Assembly: GCA_033675545.1 (NCBI GenBank) | Contig: JAWDGP010006766.1 | Span: forward strand, 229,501-293,500 | Direction: 5' to 3' | Length of the DNA: 64,000 nucleotides | From: Elysia crispata | Taxonomy: Eukaryota > Mollusca > Gastropoda > Plakobranchidae | Part shown: positions 1 to 64,000 of the stretch, in pieces | Layout of the letters: each line of letters begins with the position of its first letter | Numbering within the stretch: the stretch's first letter is position 1 | The notes under the pieces: generated by a model | What the model saw: the letters and a program-made list of their open reading frames with translations, nothing else | What the model was told of the DNA's origin: nothing | Databases searched by the model: none | Made by a program: the position numbers and the translations under genes

Positions 1-344
1 CCTGACGACCCCAGGTCTCAATATAACTTAACTTTATCAGTGTGAGTTGGGGTAAACAATAATGTTTTTACCAGAGATCTTCAGCTAAAATTGGTAAAAA
101 TAGGTTTAGAGGGCAACAGAAAAAACTATACCACCCAGAGGTAGCTTTCTTAAAAGTCCTGTACAGAACACTAATCTTGTTCACTCTCCAGGAACCCTTA
201 TGCCTCTCTTAGACTAGTGTGCCGTTGTGGCATTTAATTGCAGTGTATTTCACAAATTTAAAAGATAGCTTATACTAAAAGATATTTTAAGTTGGAGCTT
301 CGGATATAACGACGTAAACGAACGAGTTCGCTTCAATTCCCCAC
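1..344. other. Intron after exon 30, no feature seen
   Basis: Intron sequence of the polycystin-like gene, moderately AT-rich. No further exon with splice sites or recognisable repeat was found. Confidence 0.5.
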
Positions 345-51840
<51,496 letters not shown>

Positions 51841-52025
51841 CTCCGGCTGGGCGCAACGGAATAATAGAGGAAAAAGAGAGAGGATTCTCAGATGAACAGA
51901 TTGAAGAGAAATAAACAGTTATCAATCCAATACCTTATCTGTTTTTCACCAGGGAACTTTACATATAAAATGCTCAGTCAAAGAGAGATAGGGAGACAGA
52001 GACAGAGACAGAGACAGAGACAGAG

Positions 52026-52075
<50 letters not shown>

Positions 52076-52774
52076 AATGAGAATGAGAAACACATTTACC
52101 ATTCCATATGGACCTAGTGATGGGATCAAACAGTGCACTGAGCAATGCACGCAAACTATTATATGCTATTGCTGAGTTTGTTAACCTGTGCACTGATATG
52201 ATTTAGCAAATATACATTATACATGTCTTTAGAAATGATTGTTTATCTGCTAAACCAAAGAGAGCCCAAATATTATACTTAAATGCGTGTTGACAAGTCG
52301 CAGGGCACACGGCTCTATATCCACGCCTGAAGCCATGTCGTAATCAAGTAATGATGCGAGCTACATGTAGCTCTTAGTCTCTCAGTCTCTCTCAGACTGG
52401 TAACACATACAGTGCGTGACGCACGCTGTATCTCGTGATGTCTGATGTCCAACATCGAATGAACACAGCTCGTCGGACGAAGATGGAAATTTGGATACAC
52501 TGGATTAATAGATTTTATCGCCTGGCTGCCTCCAAGATGCAGAAGCCAACGGCGTCGATGAGGACTGACCTTGTTGTTTTTGTTTTTTTTTGTGCTACAA
52601 CCTGCCAGATACACTTGTGGCATAGGCTAGAATTGATGATAGGTGGAGCTGTCGGCATGCTGGCCATGCTTGTGAAGACTTGTGTGAAGCATTCATTCTT
52701 TTTTCGAGAATTGATTGAAGCACTTACTTGTAAAGTACAGACCCATGGTTTCAGTTCAGATAAAAGAAATATAC
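51841..52774. other. 5' flank of the polycystin-like gene
   Basis: Contains a (GA)n-rich tract (51983-52070) and otherwise unique sequence. The 5' UTR and promoter must start here, but no TATA box or other element is convincing. A 115-codon plus-strand frame at 52435-52782 lacks recognisable features. Confidence 0.4.
51983..52090. repeat. (GA)n / (GAGACA)n microsatellite
   Basis: GACAGA units, then pure GA, then GAATGA units, about 145-250 bases upstream of the start codon of the minus-strand gene. Confidence 0.93.
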
Positions 52775-52782
52775 ATATTTAG

Positions 52783-52992
52783 GGAAAGAGTTCCTTATAG
52801 GTACGGACTAATTTACACACCAAAGCCCTGAGAAGGGGAATAAGTTAGATAACAGACAGAGCTAAAATAAATTAATTTTTCGTCTTTGTGTAACCCCCAA
52901 CAAAAACCAAGCCCAATCTTTTTCTATGGTCCCGATCAAACGAAGCCCTCTTTGGTGTGTAAATTAGTCCGTACCTAAAAGGAACTCTTTCC
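52783..52992. mobile_element. 210-bp foldback MITE with 8-bp target duplication (hAT-like)
   Basis: The first ~45 bases (GGAAAGAGTTCCTTATAGGT, then ACGGACTAATTTACACACCA) recur as the inverted complement at the right end. Both ends are flanked by ATATTTAG (52775-52782 and 52993-53000), an 8-bp target-site duplication as made by hAT-type transposases. No coding capacity. Confidence 0.85.
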
Positions 52993-53000
52993 ATATTTAG

Positions 53001-54090
53001 ATATATAGATTTGGTTAGGTTCTCATCGATGTAGCTGAAATTTACACATTCTGATGAGGTGTGTCATTACAGAGCTATTTAAGGCCATTTTCACTTTCTG
53101 AAAGTCTCCATAACTAGATTTCGATACCTAGAAATAAATCTTAAATCCTTTCAATAATAAAGAACCACACCAAAAATGGTATTTTTTTTTCTTGCCATAC
53201 ACATACCTTGTTCAAACGTTTAAGGAGGGTTTAGCATTCTCAGCCTGCATTTAGTTTCTAAATAGAAAAACTTTTAGATCTACCATAATCTGCATCTTTA
53301 GGTAGAGATCTAGATAAAGATCTAAGTGCATTTTGAACCAAGAATTTTTTTTTCTTTCAGTTTCTCTGGACATTCTTAGCTTTTTGTAGCTTCAACAGGA
53401 GGACGTTCACAAGTTGTGCTTGCTTGTGCGAAAATGAGGAAAGAAATCTTCTTCCCGTAACTTTTTATAGGCATTTGATAAACATTATTACTGGAAAAAA
53501 CAATTACTAGGGAGATATAATCTGAGCCTTCCAGACAGTTAATTTAAACTCAATGACTGTAAGACCGAAAAAGGCCTTGGGGTGTACTGATTGCGGGCTT
53601 TGTTGCCCTTCTATTGATAGCCTACAGACAGAAAAATGGGTGATATAAGGGGGTGGTAGTGATGTAAAATATATCTTAAGTAAATTAAGTAGATGAATAC
53701 TTTATAAATTCAGTAAAATTTTCTTTTTATAGGAAATCTTCATCTTATCAAATACAGGTAATGTAACTATATTTTGATGCTGTGAGTCCAGTTTTAGAAT
53801 CAATGTCCTCAGTAACTACACAACATTATATTTCAGTTTTGTTGACCCTATTCATCTTTCGTGGCTAAAGGCTCTATTATATTCATATTAACAATCATTT
53901 TTCGATGTGGTCCAGTTTTTTTTTTCCTGCTTGTGATTGTTTCCTCCAATAATTAGAAAGAAATCCAATTTGAGGAGAGTTCATGATGGAGCTGATCCAG
54001 GGTCCCTGTTCTGTGACGAGTTTTAAGATATAAATGGATCTAGGATGACGGTCTATTATTTGTGAACTATCTTAACTCTTATTTTTATAG
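53001..54090. other. Intergenic sequence, no feature seen
   Basis: AT-rich unique sequence between the two divergent genes. No exon, RNA gene or repeat recognised. Confidence 0.5.
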
Positions 54091-54358
54091 GTGTGGGATG
54101 TCATAAAGGTTTATTTTTGATAGTTGCTTGTGTGAGATGTCAAATAGGTTTGGGTTGAAAGTTGACTGAGTGGAATGTCAAAAAGGTTTAAGTTGATAGT
54201 TGACTATGTGTGATTTCATAAAGGGTTATGTTGATAAGTGACTGAGTGGGATGTCAAAAAGGTATATGTTGATAGTTGCTTGTGAGAAATGTCAAAAACG
54301 TTTATGTTGATAGTTGACTGTGTGGGATGTGAGAAAGGTTTATGTTGATAGTTGTCTT
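54091..54358. repeat. ~43-bp tandem repeat, about 6 copies
   Basis: Units marked by GTGTGGGATGTCA, AAAGGTTTATGTTGATAGTT and GACTGAGTGG, moderately diverged. Confidence 0.88.
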
Positions 54359-55433
54359 CAGTCATTACGAGCAAATCAAAAAATGAAGTTTGTACTGAGA
54401 AACTCACACGTTTGATTTCGCTCATGCTACTTGAAACAATCAGACACGCGCAAAAAAAATAAGTTGCAAAAGTTCCCTCAAAACCAGACAAAATTTCTGA
54501 AACCAAGGCAATGCCTCCATGTTGGACAGTCATGCTTCGTGGTTTTTAACTATACATAATAAAACTTTCTGAAACTGCATTGTATGCTTATGTCCGAATA
54601 GGTGTAGGTCTAGGCTTGGATGTCCCGCAATAGTGCAGATCTGCAAATGCTGATACCCGATTTTTGCCTGCACTTTCAAAAAGTGCTGGAGAGTTCCAGC
54701 TAGTATGTGTGGTGTACAGAGCCCAAGTTCTAGATCTTCACCAGGTTTGATGGTACGGCTGGCGAACTTAAGCAGAGAGTCCCTAATACATGTAGTTTTT
54801 GGACCGTAACCAGCTTCTTTTTAACATTTTGTTACTTTCGTATTCGACTTGCATCGAAATGTTTAGACTCGATGTTTTGTCCAGGCTGGATCACCATACT
54901 TTTGGGATAGCTCGAGAAAGATAATTTATAGCTGGTTTTCTTTTCTGAAAACGAGGGGGTAAAAAATTAACAATAATATATATCAGTTTCGTGTCAAAAG
55001 AGATTGGGATTTAAAAAAGAACTGATTTTTTAGTAGCAATGGAGGATCCATTCAGAAAATGCCATTAAAAGACGGAAAGTAGTAAAGATTTTTAATGGGC
55101 TTTTTAAGTATGGTCCTTCCATAATTTTTTAAAGCCACATCCAGAAAATTCAGCAGTCTCCAAAATCACAAGTATGTTTTTTGTCGACATCTTTTGTTTG
55201 ATGTTGGTCCACTCCATAAGTAACAAACCTTGTCATAGATTTCAAATAAAGAAAGATTTAAATAAACACTATTCACCATCTCGGCACCTCTGACTAGACC
55301 TGGGTTCGATGCGTTGATTGTTTGATGAAGCCTTTTAACATCAATGTTATTTCAGGCCATATTGAACATATGGAAAAAGCTCCCACCTCATTAGGCGAAT
55401 ATGAAATGAAAATACTCTAAACTCGGGTTTCAG
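54359..55433. other. Intergenic sequence, no feature seen
   Basis: Unique sequence; nothing recognised on either strand. Confidence 0.5.
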
Positions 55434-55515
55434 ATGGTGTGAGGGTTGAACCCTCGTGGAACGTCCCTATGGGTATCAAGGTGAGCGTTCTATCGTGACT
55501 GCCACCGGCGCACCG
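55434..55515 (-). mobile_element. tRNA-derived SINE head
   Basis: On the minus strand GCCGGTGGCAGTCACGATAG and AACGCTCACCTTGATACCCA form a box A region and anticodon-arm-like segment, followed by box B-like GAGGGTTCAACCCTC. The body would run to lower coordinates; its end is unclear. Confidence 0.6.
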
Positions 55516-57915
55516 TGTATCGCTTGAGTTTGGCCTGGCGCTCCAACTCTCAGTAGAATACCTACATAAACGTGTGGATCCTTTGTGAGGATGTTTGAGG
55601 TTGAGCTGTGAGAATGAGAGCGTGGGGAAGATGCTTATACGTCACGGGATCCAAGAACATCTAGTTGGACTGTATGGAAAACAAACGGAGGAGCAGCTTT
55701 ATCGCCATAGTAAATAAATAAAATATAGATGATAAATAGTACCAATCTTGCCTATTTTTTTTAAATAGTGAAAATAGGTTGTCACAGCATTTGCAAGGCA
55801 TTCGTGTCAGGATTTCACATGTTGCAACCAGATATCCTTACTTCGCTCTACACTATTTTTAGAGCAATCCTTATTTTATAGAAATTTGAAAAAAAAACTA
55901 TTTAGCGAAAGAGGTTTGTGTGTGGAGGATGGGAGATTGGGAGATATATTGCACAATGGCAGATTCTACCTGTTTGTTTATAGGATAAGAGAATCAACAA
56001 GGGAGGACAAATGTTTGCTTTGAGTTCTTCAGGATAAGATAGGTGATTCCAGTTTCTGCCATGACTTAAAACCGTTATGAATCATCAAAATATACTAATT
56101 GTGTTAAGCCGGTTAAAATCGGGCAAACTTCTCAGAGTTTCAAGATGAAAGGACCAGGACAGTAGCCTGAAAACCATAGATGCTTCTAAAAGACGGAAGA
56201 GGGCGGAACATGAGTTTTACTACTGAGTTGCAAGTGAGAAAATCGCTTGGGTTATAGCCTGCAAAATTAGGGTTTACGCTCATAGACAAAATCTGTGGGT
56301 GTCTCAAAGAGCCAAGTAAAATATATCTAATGGAATTTCACAAAAAAAATAGGGGGAAAAGCAAGGACAAGTGAGACCGTTCGGCACATAAATAGTTAGA
56401 ACTATCTATAGATCTATACAACCTGTCACGTGAATTTAATTTTTGTCCATTTGGTTAATACTTTAAAAAAAAAAAAAGAATCACTCTTGAAGCAACTTGC
56501 TCAGAAAATTTGAAATAATCAGTTTTTTTTTTCATTTTTATCCCACATATGTAACCTATTTTCCGTATAAATTATGTATTTATGTTAGTGCAGTGTCCTC
56601 ATTTCTCACGTGGTGAAGCCGGCATCTTCTTGCCTGAAGCCCAATCAGTGCAGAGTCAAGAGTGCTTCAAGTTTCTGACAAATTACTCTCAACCTACATT
56701 AGTCTGTTCCCTTCCCAGCGCACCTTGTGACACCGAGTAAAACGGTCAAAGCAGTTAGTAGTTAAGTTGTGTGGGGAGTGACGCAATGAATTACATAAGC
56801 ACATTTTATACTTAGATCTGACTTTTCTTTATTAAAGCTTGCAGGTATAATAATTGGTTGTTGTTTTTTATCTATAATAATTAAATTCAATGTTAGGTGA
56901 ATATAATTACCTGAGCCTACATTGACAGACTTGTCTACACAAATCATAGTTTCAGCGTTTTTTTTAAAGTCGGTTTGTGTGTGTGTGTGTGTGTGTGTGT
57001 GTTTGTTTTCTTTGCTTTGTTTTTTCTTTGTTTTTTTTTTGTTTTTTTTTTGTTTTTTTTTACACAGATTTGATTTATGTTTGAAGCGCATTCAGATTTA
57101 AACCGTTCCTGTAACATTTAGCATCATAAACACGCACCAAAGTAAGGTATAGGATTAAACAAATAAATTCAAAGGAAAAAGTTATTTTAGAAAAATAAAA
57201 ACGGAGAAAAGTTGTTCTCATCATTGTCTTCAAGCTATGAACAGAATTCAATTATAGCAAAGATCTTCCTTTCACAAATTTCTCAGCTGCAAATACTGAC
57301 TCTTGGAGACTTTTATTTTTACTTTAATTTTGTTTTTTTATTGAGATGGTTTCTTTCAAAAAGCGGACTTTTGGATCTTTCTCCTACTGCATATCTAAAT
57401 GTTCTTGCTCACTCTACACCTTTTTTTTTTAACTTTCTTGATATCATTTCATCCCTAATTGTCTTGTAAAAATTAATCATTATTAAGAAGCACAGTTGTC
57501 TTTTGACTATACAAATTATGTTTATCCAAACACGAAAAAAATGATAAAATGTTAAATGTGCAAAACAAGGAATAAACTTAGGAAATGTTATAAGATTTGT
57601 TTGTGTGAGTCACAATTAGAGTTAACCGGATCACTTACAAGTGTGAGACACACGAGTGACGGCTGTAAGACCTGCAGCCTAGATCGCCTGTCTCAGCGAT
57701 ATCTGTCCTTCCTGAATAGACTTGCACCACCCTGGGCTCTTGAGATGCGAACATTTATTAGAGCAAATTAAACTGGTGGTAAAGAAGCCCTCTGTTATCT
57801 TTGAAAAAAACCACAGTTGTGCTTGGCTAGCGCAGAACCGAGAGGGGAGACTTGCTTACAGGCCTACAGGTCTAGAGGGTCACGGTCTATGACTTGTGTC
57901 TGAGAGATTCTAGAC
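55516..57915. other. Intergenic sequence upstream of the plus-strand gene
   Basis: AT-rich, with a (GT)n run and T-rich tract at 56970-57062. A 71-codon frame at 57556-57771 has no known features. The promoter and 5' UTR of the plus-strand gene should lie at its right end; none is identifiable. Confidence 0.4.
56970..57062. repeat. (GT)n plus poly-T tract
   Basis: About 30 bases of GT followed by TTTTTTG-type units. Confidence 0.9.
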
Positions 57916-57985
57916 ATGGGTGTAACAATGCATGTTGCGGTGACTGCGGTGTTTTACCTGGTCCTTGTTCTGATGACTTTTGCGC
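57916..57985 (+). CDS. Second gene, exon 1: signal peptide
   Basis: Begins MGVTMHVAVTAVFYLVLVLM and TFA, a short N-terminus plus a long hydrophobic core as in a signal peptide, ending at donor GTGAGT after 23 codons plus one base. It is head-to-head with the polycystin-like gene, 6.1 kb from that gene's start codon. Product unknown. Confidence 0.6.
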
Positions 57986-59053
57986 GTGAGTTCATACACG
58001 TATTTTTTAACTGCTTCCTTGAAGAGTTTTTTAATTCATGATTTAATAAAATAATAATTATTTAGATGGTATAATTTCTGGGTGGTCTTGGACTCTGATC
58101 AATAACAAGTCTCTAAATAGATGTTAATGTCATAAAACAGAAGCTGTCGGTCTTGTAACGAGCCGAGACAGCGTCTTCTTCACAACTTTAGCCATCTTAA
58201 AAAATTCTAAGTCTGGTGTAACGAAAAAGATAAACTATCGTTTCGACTGCTGTCCAGAAAAAACAGTATTTAAACCGTTGCCAAACGGTATGCTCGTCCT
58301 TTGATTACTAAGATGATTTGAAGATAAAATAATGTTTTGTTTTTACCTCCTCATATTTCACCAAATTCTTTTAAACCTTTCATGTAAACAGTTCATCAAT
58401 GTGACACACAAAAATTCCACACCTATAAAATGAAACGGCAGAAATCATCGTAGGTTTTCACTTTATAGCTTTTTAAATTTGCGCTGTTTATCTTCAGTGA
58501 TAAGATTTTTAAGTACATGATCAGTATATGGGAACTGCCAGAATTATAACCTAAATAACAAAAAACCACACATTAATTAAATTTAATGTTATGCGAATTG
58601 AAATCATCATTCAAAAAATGGTATAACAAAAAAAGCAATTTTTTTTAATCCCAAATAAGATTGTTTTGTTTTCTTCTAAATTTGAAAAGAAAATGACATA
58701 AAGATATGCAATATCTTGTCTAACCTTTAAGTATCACTAATGAATTTTGAGAGCGGTTTCCCTGAGGATTATATGAACAAAGGAGACTAAATTTTATATA
58801 TTCCAACTAATATTATGAGTACTACAGATCTCAAAAGCTTTGCAGCTCTGGTGAAATAATTTTAAAAAGTTGATAGATCTAAATTTGAGTATGATATAAT
58901 GTAACGGTTTTTAATAGGACTTTTTTTCTTTGACATTACAAATAGCTGTGGAAAGATGCAACTTCCAAAGCTCTAGAAAAATTTTTTTTAGTCAGATTTG
59001 CTTTACAATTAAACGTAGTATTAAAGGCAACAGCGACAAAGACAACAAAATTA

Positions 59054-59340
<287 letters not shown>

Positions 59341-59582
59341 ATCTTGATAAAGGAGCTGTTTTTATATGTGTGTCCATCAGAAGCAGCAGGTTCAGGAGTT
59401 ACAATAGCAATAGTGAAGGGAGGAAAAATATAAACAAAAGGATAGATTCATTAATGTTTGGTTTAATTGTTGCAATTTAAATATAGTCCGTGTCCGCAAG
59501 GAGGTGGCCCCAGGTTTTTTCTTTTGTAAAATATGTTTTTTCTTGTGCCAGGCGAAAACTAAATTACGGATCCATAAATTTT

Positions 59583-59668
59583 CTGTCTCACCGTGTGAGA
59601 CTGGAACCGACGAAGTTATATGCGAGTATTTGGCAGTATGCTCTAACCCCACAACCACCGGGCTGTGA
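59583..59668 (-). mobile_element. tRNA-derived SINE head
   Basis: On the minus strand GGTGGTTGTGGGGTTAGAGC (box A region) and TCGGTTCCAGTCTCA (box B) are spaced as in a tRNA gene, but stems are degenerate. Confidence 0.55.
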
Positions 59669-59699
59669 AGCAAAGCTACATTAATATCACCTTTGCTTA

Positions 59700-60760
59700 G
59701 CTGAGTACATACAATGAAGTTCATCTTAACACTTTTGAAGCTTTGGTTTGCCTTTGAGAATTCAGTTACGTATTATCTTACTCTAGATTTAAGTCAGCGG
59801 TTATATAAGTCTCTGGAAAAGAGTTCTTAAAAATATTAAGGAAAAAACAAAACTTAACTTCTAGCGGAACATTTATGTGAGAGACTTTCACTTTTAAATT
59901 TAGGATTTTCTTGTATCAATCCAAAAAAATGTATTATTAGATTAGTCCCAGTCGAACTTAGGTAATTTCATTCCTACTTAGCAAGCAATACATTTTTTCC
60001 AAGGCTTACACTTGCTTCTACAGTCTTCATACTTTCACACGGGTAAACTTCATTGACACAAATACGTTTCCGGTCTAAGAAGACGATAAACAACAAGTAA
60101 CAAGAATGGTAGATACGTACCGCCCCTTAAAATGTGTTTAAAAAATACATTAGTGAGAAGTGGTAGCATCCTGGTATGGATAGAGGTAGACAATACTTAT
60201 AGGTTAAAGCATGTAATAAAAAAAAAAACCACTTATGTCCTTTAAAATCATTGTGTCTTCACCAATTTAGCAAATTAATTTTGTTTGGTCTTTTTATAAC
60301 CCCAAAGAACTTTTTGAGAAAGCCATCCATTTTGCACTGTTTTCGTACAACAATCTTAAGTCTACCATTGTTTACAACTGCAATTGTTTTGTCTTGCATT
60401 GACCTTTATAAAAGCGTAACGTCTGAGCACTTCATTCCCTGCTGTTAAGAGGATTAAGTGAGAAAGTTTTGCACACTTTATGGCCAGCTTTTCACACACT
60501 TGTTAACTTAATCTACTTCTACTCCAAGCTGTCCCTGAGGACTGATTTCCTACGCTCGCACTCTCCGTGGGAATAAACCTCTCACATCCACTCGTTTCCC
60601 TTATTTACAGCACCAGGGGGCGCAGCTACTCTAAGATTGATTCAGTCTAACCAGCACAATTGTTTTAAAAAAACGCGCGATGCATTTTTTTTATTAAAAT
60701 AAAAGAAAGAAAAGCTATGGCTGAATAATTAAGTCACATTTCAAATCCGTCGTTTCATAA
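59700..60760. other. Intron 1 of the plus-strand gene, middle part, no feature seen
   Basis: Unique AT-rich sequence. Nothing recognised. Confidence 0.45.
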
Positions 60761-60764
60761 TTAA

Positions 60765-61163
<399 letters not shown>

Positions 61164-61215
61164 AGGAGGAGGAAAAATATAGGTATTATCCTGACGGAGA
61201 AATTTTAAGGCCAGA

Positions 61216-61325
61216 TTGATGATGACAATGGTATTGATGATGCTGATGATGATGATAATGAATAATGATGATGATGATGACAATGGTATTGATTATGATG
61301 ATGATGATGATGATGAAAACGGTAT

Positions 61326-61357
<32 letters not shown>

Positions 61358-61442
61358 TTGAATAATGATGATGATGATCAAAATGATCATGATGATCATG
61401 ATGATGATAATGAAGATGATGATGATCAAAATGACAATAACA
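61216..61442. repeat. (GAT)n microsatellite, degenerate
   Basis: GATGAT units with interruptions, ending about 55 bases before exon 2 of the plus-strand gene. Confidence 0.93.
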
Positions 61443-61496
61443 AGATAATAAGTTAAATAACTAATTCTGACAAATTTACAATTATTTTATCAACAG

Positions 61497-61541
61497 GACA
61501 AGAAGTTTATGGAATGCCGATAATCTTGGAACATCAAACAG
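61497..61541 (+). CDS. Second gene, exon 2: start of mature protein
   Basis: Acceptor TTATTTTATCAACAG and donor GTGTGT. Joined to exon 1 it gives Arg, then QEVYGMPIILEHQT, phase 1 out. The intron is 3.5 kb and full of simple repeats. Too little sequence is present to assign a family; further exons must lie beyond 64000. Confidence 0.5.
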
Positions 61542-61967
61542 GTGTGTTGTATATAGAGTCTTCTCATACCTTTTAACATCGTTTTACCAAATAGGTTAAT
61601 GTAAGCTACCAAATCCTTTCAAACTGTGTGAGTCGATTTTTTTTTCCTTTTCTTTTCTTATATTTTCGTTTGTTTATCGTGAAATCTGAAAAAAACTTGC
61701 AACATGTAATCTTTTCGGTTTTTTATTACACACTTTTGTAGTTAGTCACAATGTTTCGATTTCGCTGATTCAAGTTCTCTTAACTATCAAGATTTTTGGA
61801 GGTTTTTTTTTTTTTTTGTAAATAAAAGTTAACTGCAACAGTGTACTTGGCTGATTGAACTTCTTTTTTTCATGTATCGATTTTCACCGTATTCCTGAAA
61901 CTTTCTCTCTCTCTCTCTTTCGAACTGCCTCTCTTCCTATATCTATTTATCTTTCTATATGCGGTAT

Positions 61968-61978
61968 ATAATATATAT

Positions 61979-62036
<58 letters not shown>
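61968..62036. repeat. (AT)n microsatellite
   Basis: TA dinucleotides with a few CATA interruptions. Confidence 0.95.
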
Positions 62037-62039
<3 letters not shown>

Positions 62040-62317
62040 AGGTCAATTCAATATGAAGATTTAAATGCAGAAAACTTAGAATAGACTGACACAAAGTTAC
62101 GATCTAGCAGGGTGAAGCTAAAGCTAGAATAATAATGGCGAGTGACTTAGTTCTGAAGTGATGGATAGGAGGGAGACATGGTGAAGGGTTGGGAAGTAGC
62201 AAGACAGACAGGCAAAGTGAGAACGATAAAGGGAAATGACAAATATAGATAACAGAGAGAAGGAAATAGAGATATTGACAAATATGAAGATATCTATCTA
62301 TATATATATTTTATTCT

Positions 62318-62486
<169 letters not shown>

Positions 62487-64000
62487 GTTAAAACCAGCGG
62501 CTCTGTTTAGCTAAGGGTTACGTACAGCAGCTATGTCTAGCTCAGGGTTAGATACAGCGGCTACATTTAATAAGGGTTAAACACAGCGGCCATGTCTAGC
62601 TAAGGGTTAAACACAGCGGCCATGTCTAGCTAAGGGTTAAACACAGCGGCCATGTCTAGCTAAGTGTTAAACACAGCGGCCATGTCTAGCTAAGGGTTAA
62701 ACACAGCGGCTATGACTAGCTAAGGGTTAAACACAGCGGTTATGACTAGCTAAGGGTTAAACACAGCGGCCATGACTAGCTAAGGGTTAAACACAGCGGC
62801 CATGTCTAGCTAAGGGTCAAACACGGTGGTTATGACTAGCTAAGGGTTAAATACAGCGGCTATGACTAGATAAGGGTTAAACACAGCGGTTATGACTAGC
62901 TAAGGGTTAAACACAGCGGCTATGACTAGATAAGGGTTGAACACAGCGGCTACATTTAATAAGGGTTAAACCCAGCAGCTATGACTAGATAAGGTTAAAC
63001 ACAGCGGCTATGACTAGGTAAGGTTAAACACAGCGGCTATGACTAGATAAGGGTTAAACACAGCGGTTATGACTAGCTAAGGGTTAATCACAGCGGTTAT
63101 GACTAGCTAAGGGTTAAACACAGCGGCTATGACTAGATAAGGGTTAAACACAGCGGCTATGACTAGCTAAGGGTTAAACACAGCGGCTATGACTAGGTAA
63201 GGGTTAAACACAGCGGCTATGACTAGATAAGGGTTAAACACAGCAGCTATGACTAGCTAAGGGTTAAACACAGCGGCTATGACTAGGTAAGGGTTAAACA
63301 CAGCAGCTATGACTAGGTAAGGGTTAAACACAGCGGCTATGACTAGCTAAGGGTTAAACACAGCAGCTATGACTAGATAAGGTTAAAAACAGCAGCTATG
63401 ACTAGGTAAGGTTAAACACAGCGGCTATGACTAGATAAGGTTAAACACAGCGGCTATGACTAGATAAGGTTAAACACAGCAGCTATGACTAGATAAGGTT
63501 AAACACAGCGGCTATGACTAGATAAGGTTAAACACAGCGGCTATGACTAGATAAGGTTAAACACAGCGGCTATGACTAGATAAGGTTAAACACAGCGGCT
63601 ATGACTAGATAAGGTTAAACACAGCGGCTATGACTAGCTAAGGGTTAAACACAGCGGCTATGACTAGATAAGGTTAAACACAGCGGCTATGACTAGATAA
63701 GGTTAAACACAGCGGCTATGACTAGTTAAGGGTTAAACACAGCGGCTATGACTAGATAAGGTTAAACACAGCGGCTATGACTAGATAAGGTTAAACACAG
63801 CGGCTATGACTAGCTAAGGGTTAAACACAGCGGCTATGACTAGGTAAGGGTTAAACACAGCGGCTATGACTAGATAAGGGTTAAACACAGCGGCTATGAC
63901 TAGCTAAGGGTTAATCACAGCGGCTATGACTAGATAAGGGTTAAACACAGCGGCTATGACTAGCTAAGGGTTAAATACAGCGGCTATGACTAGGTAAGGG
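62487..64000. repeat. 30-bp minisatellite, about 51 copies, running off the window
   Basis: Unit TAAGGGTTAAACACAGCGGC then TATGACTAGC (30 bases) with a 29-base class lacking one G. The class alternates in blocks, most clearly 63370-63720. The left copies are more diverged (TGTCTAGC, CATGTCTAGC types). The array continues past 64000. Confidence 0.96.

Noticed and set aside
52435..52782. 115-codon plus-strand open frame upstream of the receptor gene
   Set aside because: No recognisable domain or splice context, and its end runs into the MITE target site.
62487..64000. Telomeric or interstitial telomere repeat
   Set aside because: GGGTTA words recur only once per 29-30 bases and are embedded in unrelated sequence.

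Overview
This is animal nuclear DNA. It is AT-rich and intron-rich, with GT/AG splice sites, decayed non-LTR retrotransposons, a mariner remnant, tRNA-derived SINE pieces and an unusually high density of microsatellites and minisatellites. A lophotrochozoan, most likely a mollusc, fits the repeat content and the LINE and SINE types, but this is inference and no taxon marker is present.

The main content is one large gene on the minus strand, from its start codon at 51840 to beyond the left edge. I reconstructed 30 coding exons (about 4.0 kb of coding sequence, about 1,330 residues) whose intron phases agree at every junction but one. The order is: signal peptide (exon 1), about 950 residues of mostly beta-type, heavily N-glycosylated ectodomain (exons 2-23), with a helical stretch in exons 16-18 that looks like the first half of a GAIN domain, a Cys-rich GPS-type motif (exons 24-25), transmembrane segment 1 (exon 25), an intracellular PLAT/LH2 domain (exons 26-28), then TM2 and TM3 (exons 29-30). 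GPS-TM1-PLAT-TM2 is the signature of the polycystin-1 / REJ-receptor family. The remaining TM segments and any channel pore lie outside the window. No PKD repeat, LRR, WSC or lectin domain was recognised in the ectodomain.

About 6 kb upstream, in head-to-head orientation, a second gene begins on the plus strand. Exon 1 (57916-57985) encodes a signal peptide and exon 2 (61497-61541) joins it in frame; the rest lies beyond 64000. Its product is unknown.

Most of the remaining sequence is introns filled with tandem arrays: 88-bp (4323-5135), 85-bp (6689-7446), 42-bp (10978-12314), 28-bp (18058-19516), about 109-bp (20672-21080), 18-bp (21270-22585), 43-bp (40130-41250), 41-bp (43166-44066) and 30-bp (62487-64000) units, plus many di- and trinucleotide runs. 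Mobile-element remains are a 994-bp inverted-duplicated mariner (18260-19253) sitting inside the 28-bp array, LINE reverse-transcriptase fragments (16620-17455, 20195-20665, 49850-50265), a second retroelement type (46600-47400), tRNA-derived SINE heads and a 210-bp foldback MITE with an 8-bp target duplication (52783-52992). The long open frames across the arrays are by-products of unit lengths divisible by three and are not annotated as genes.
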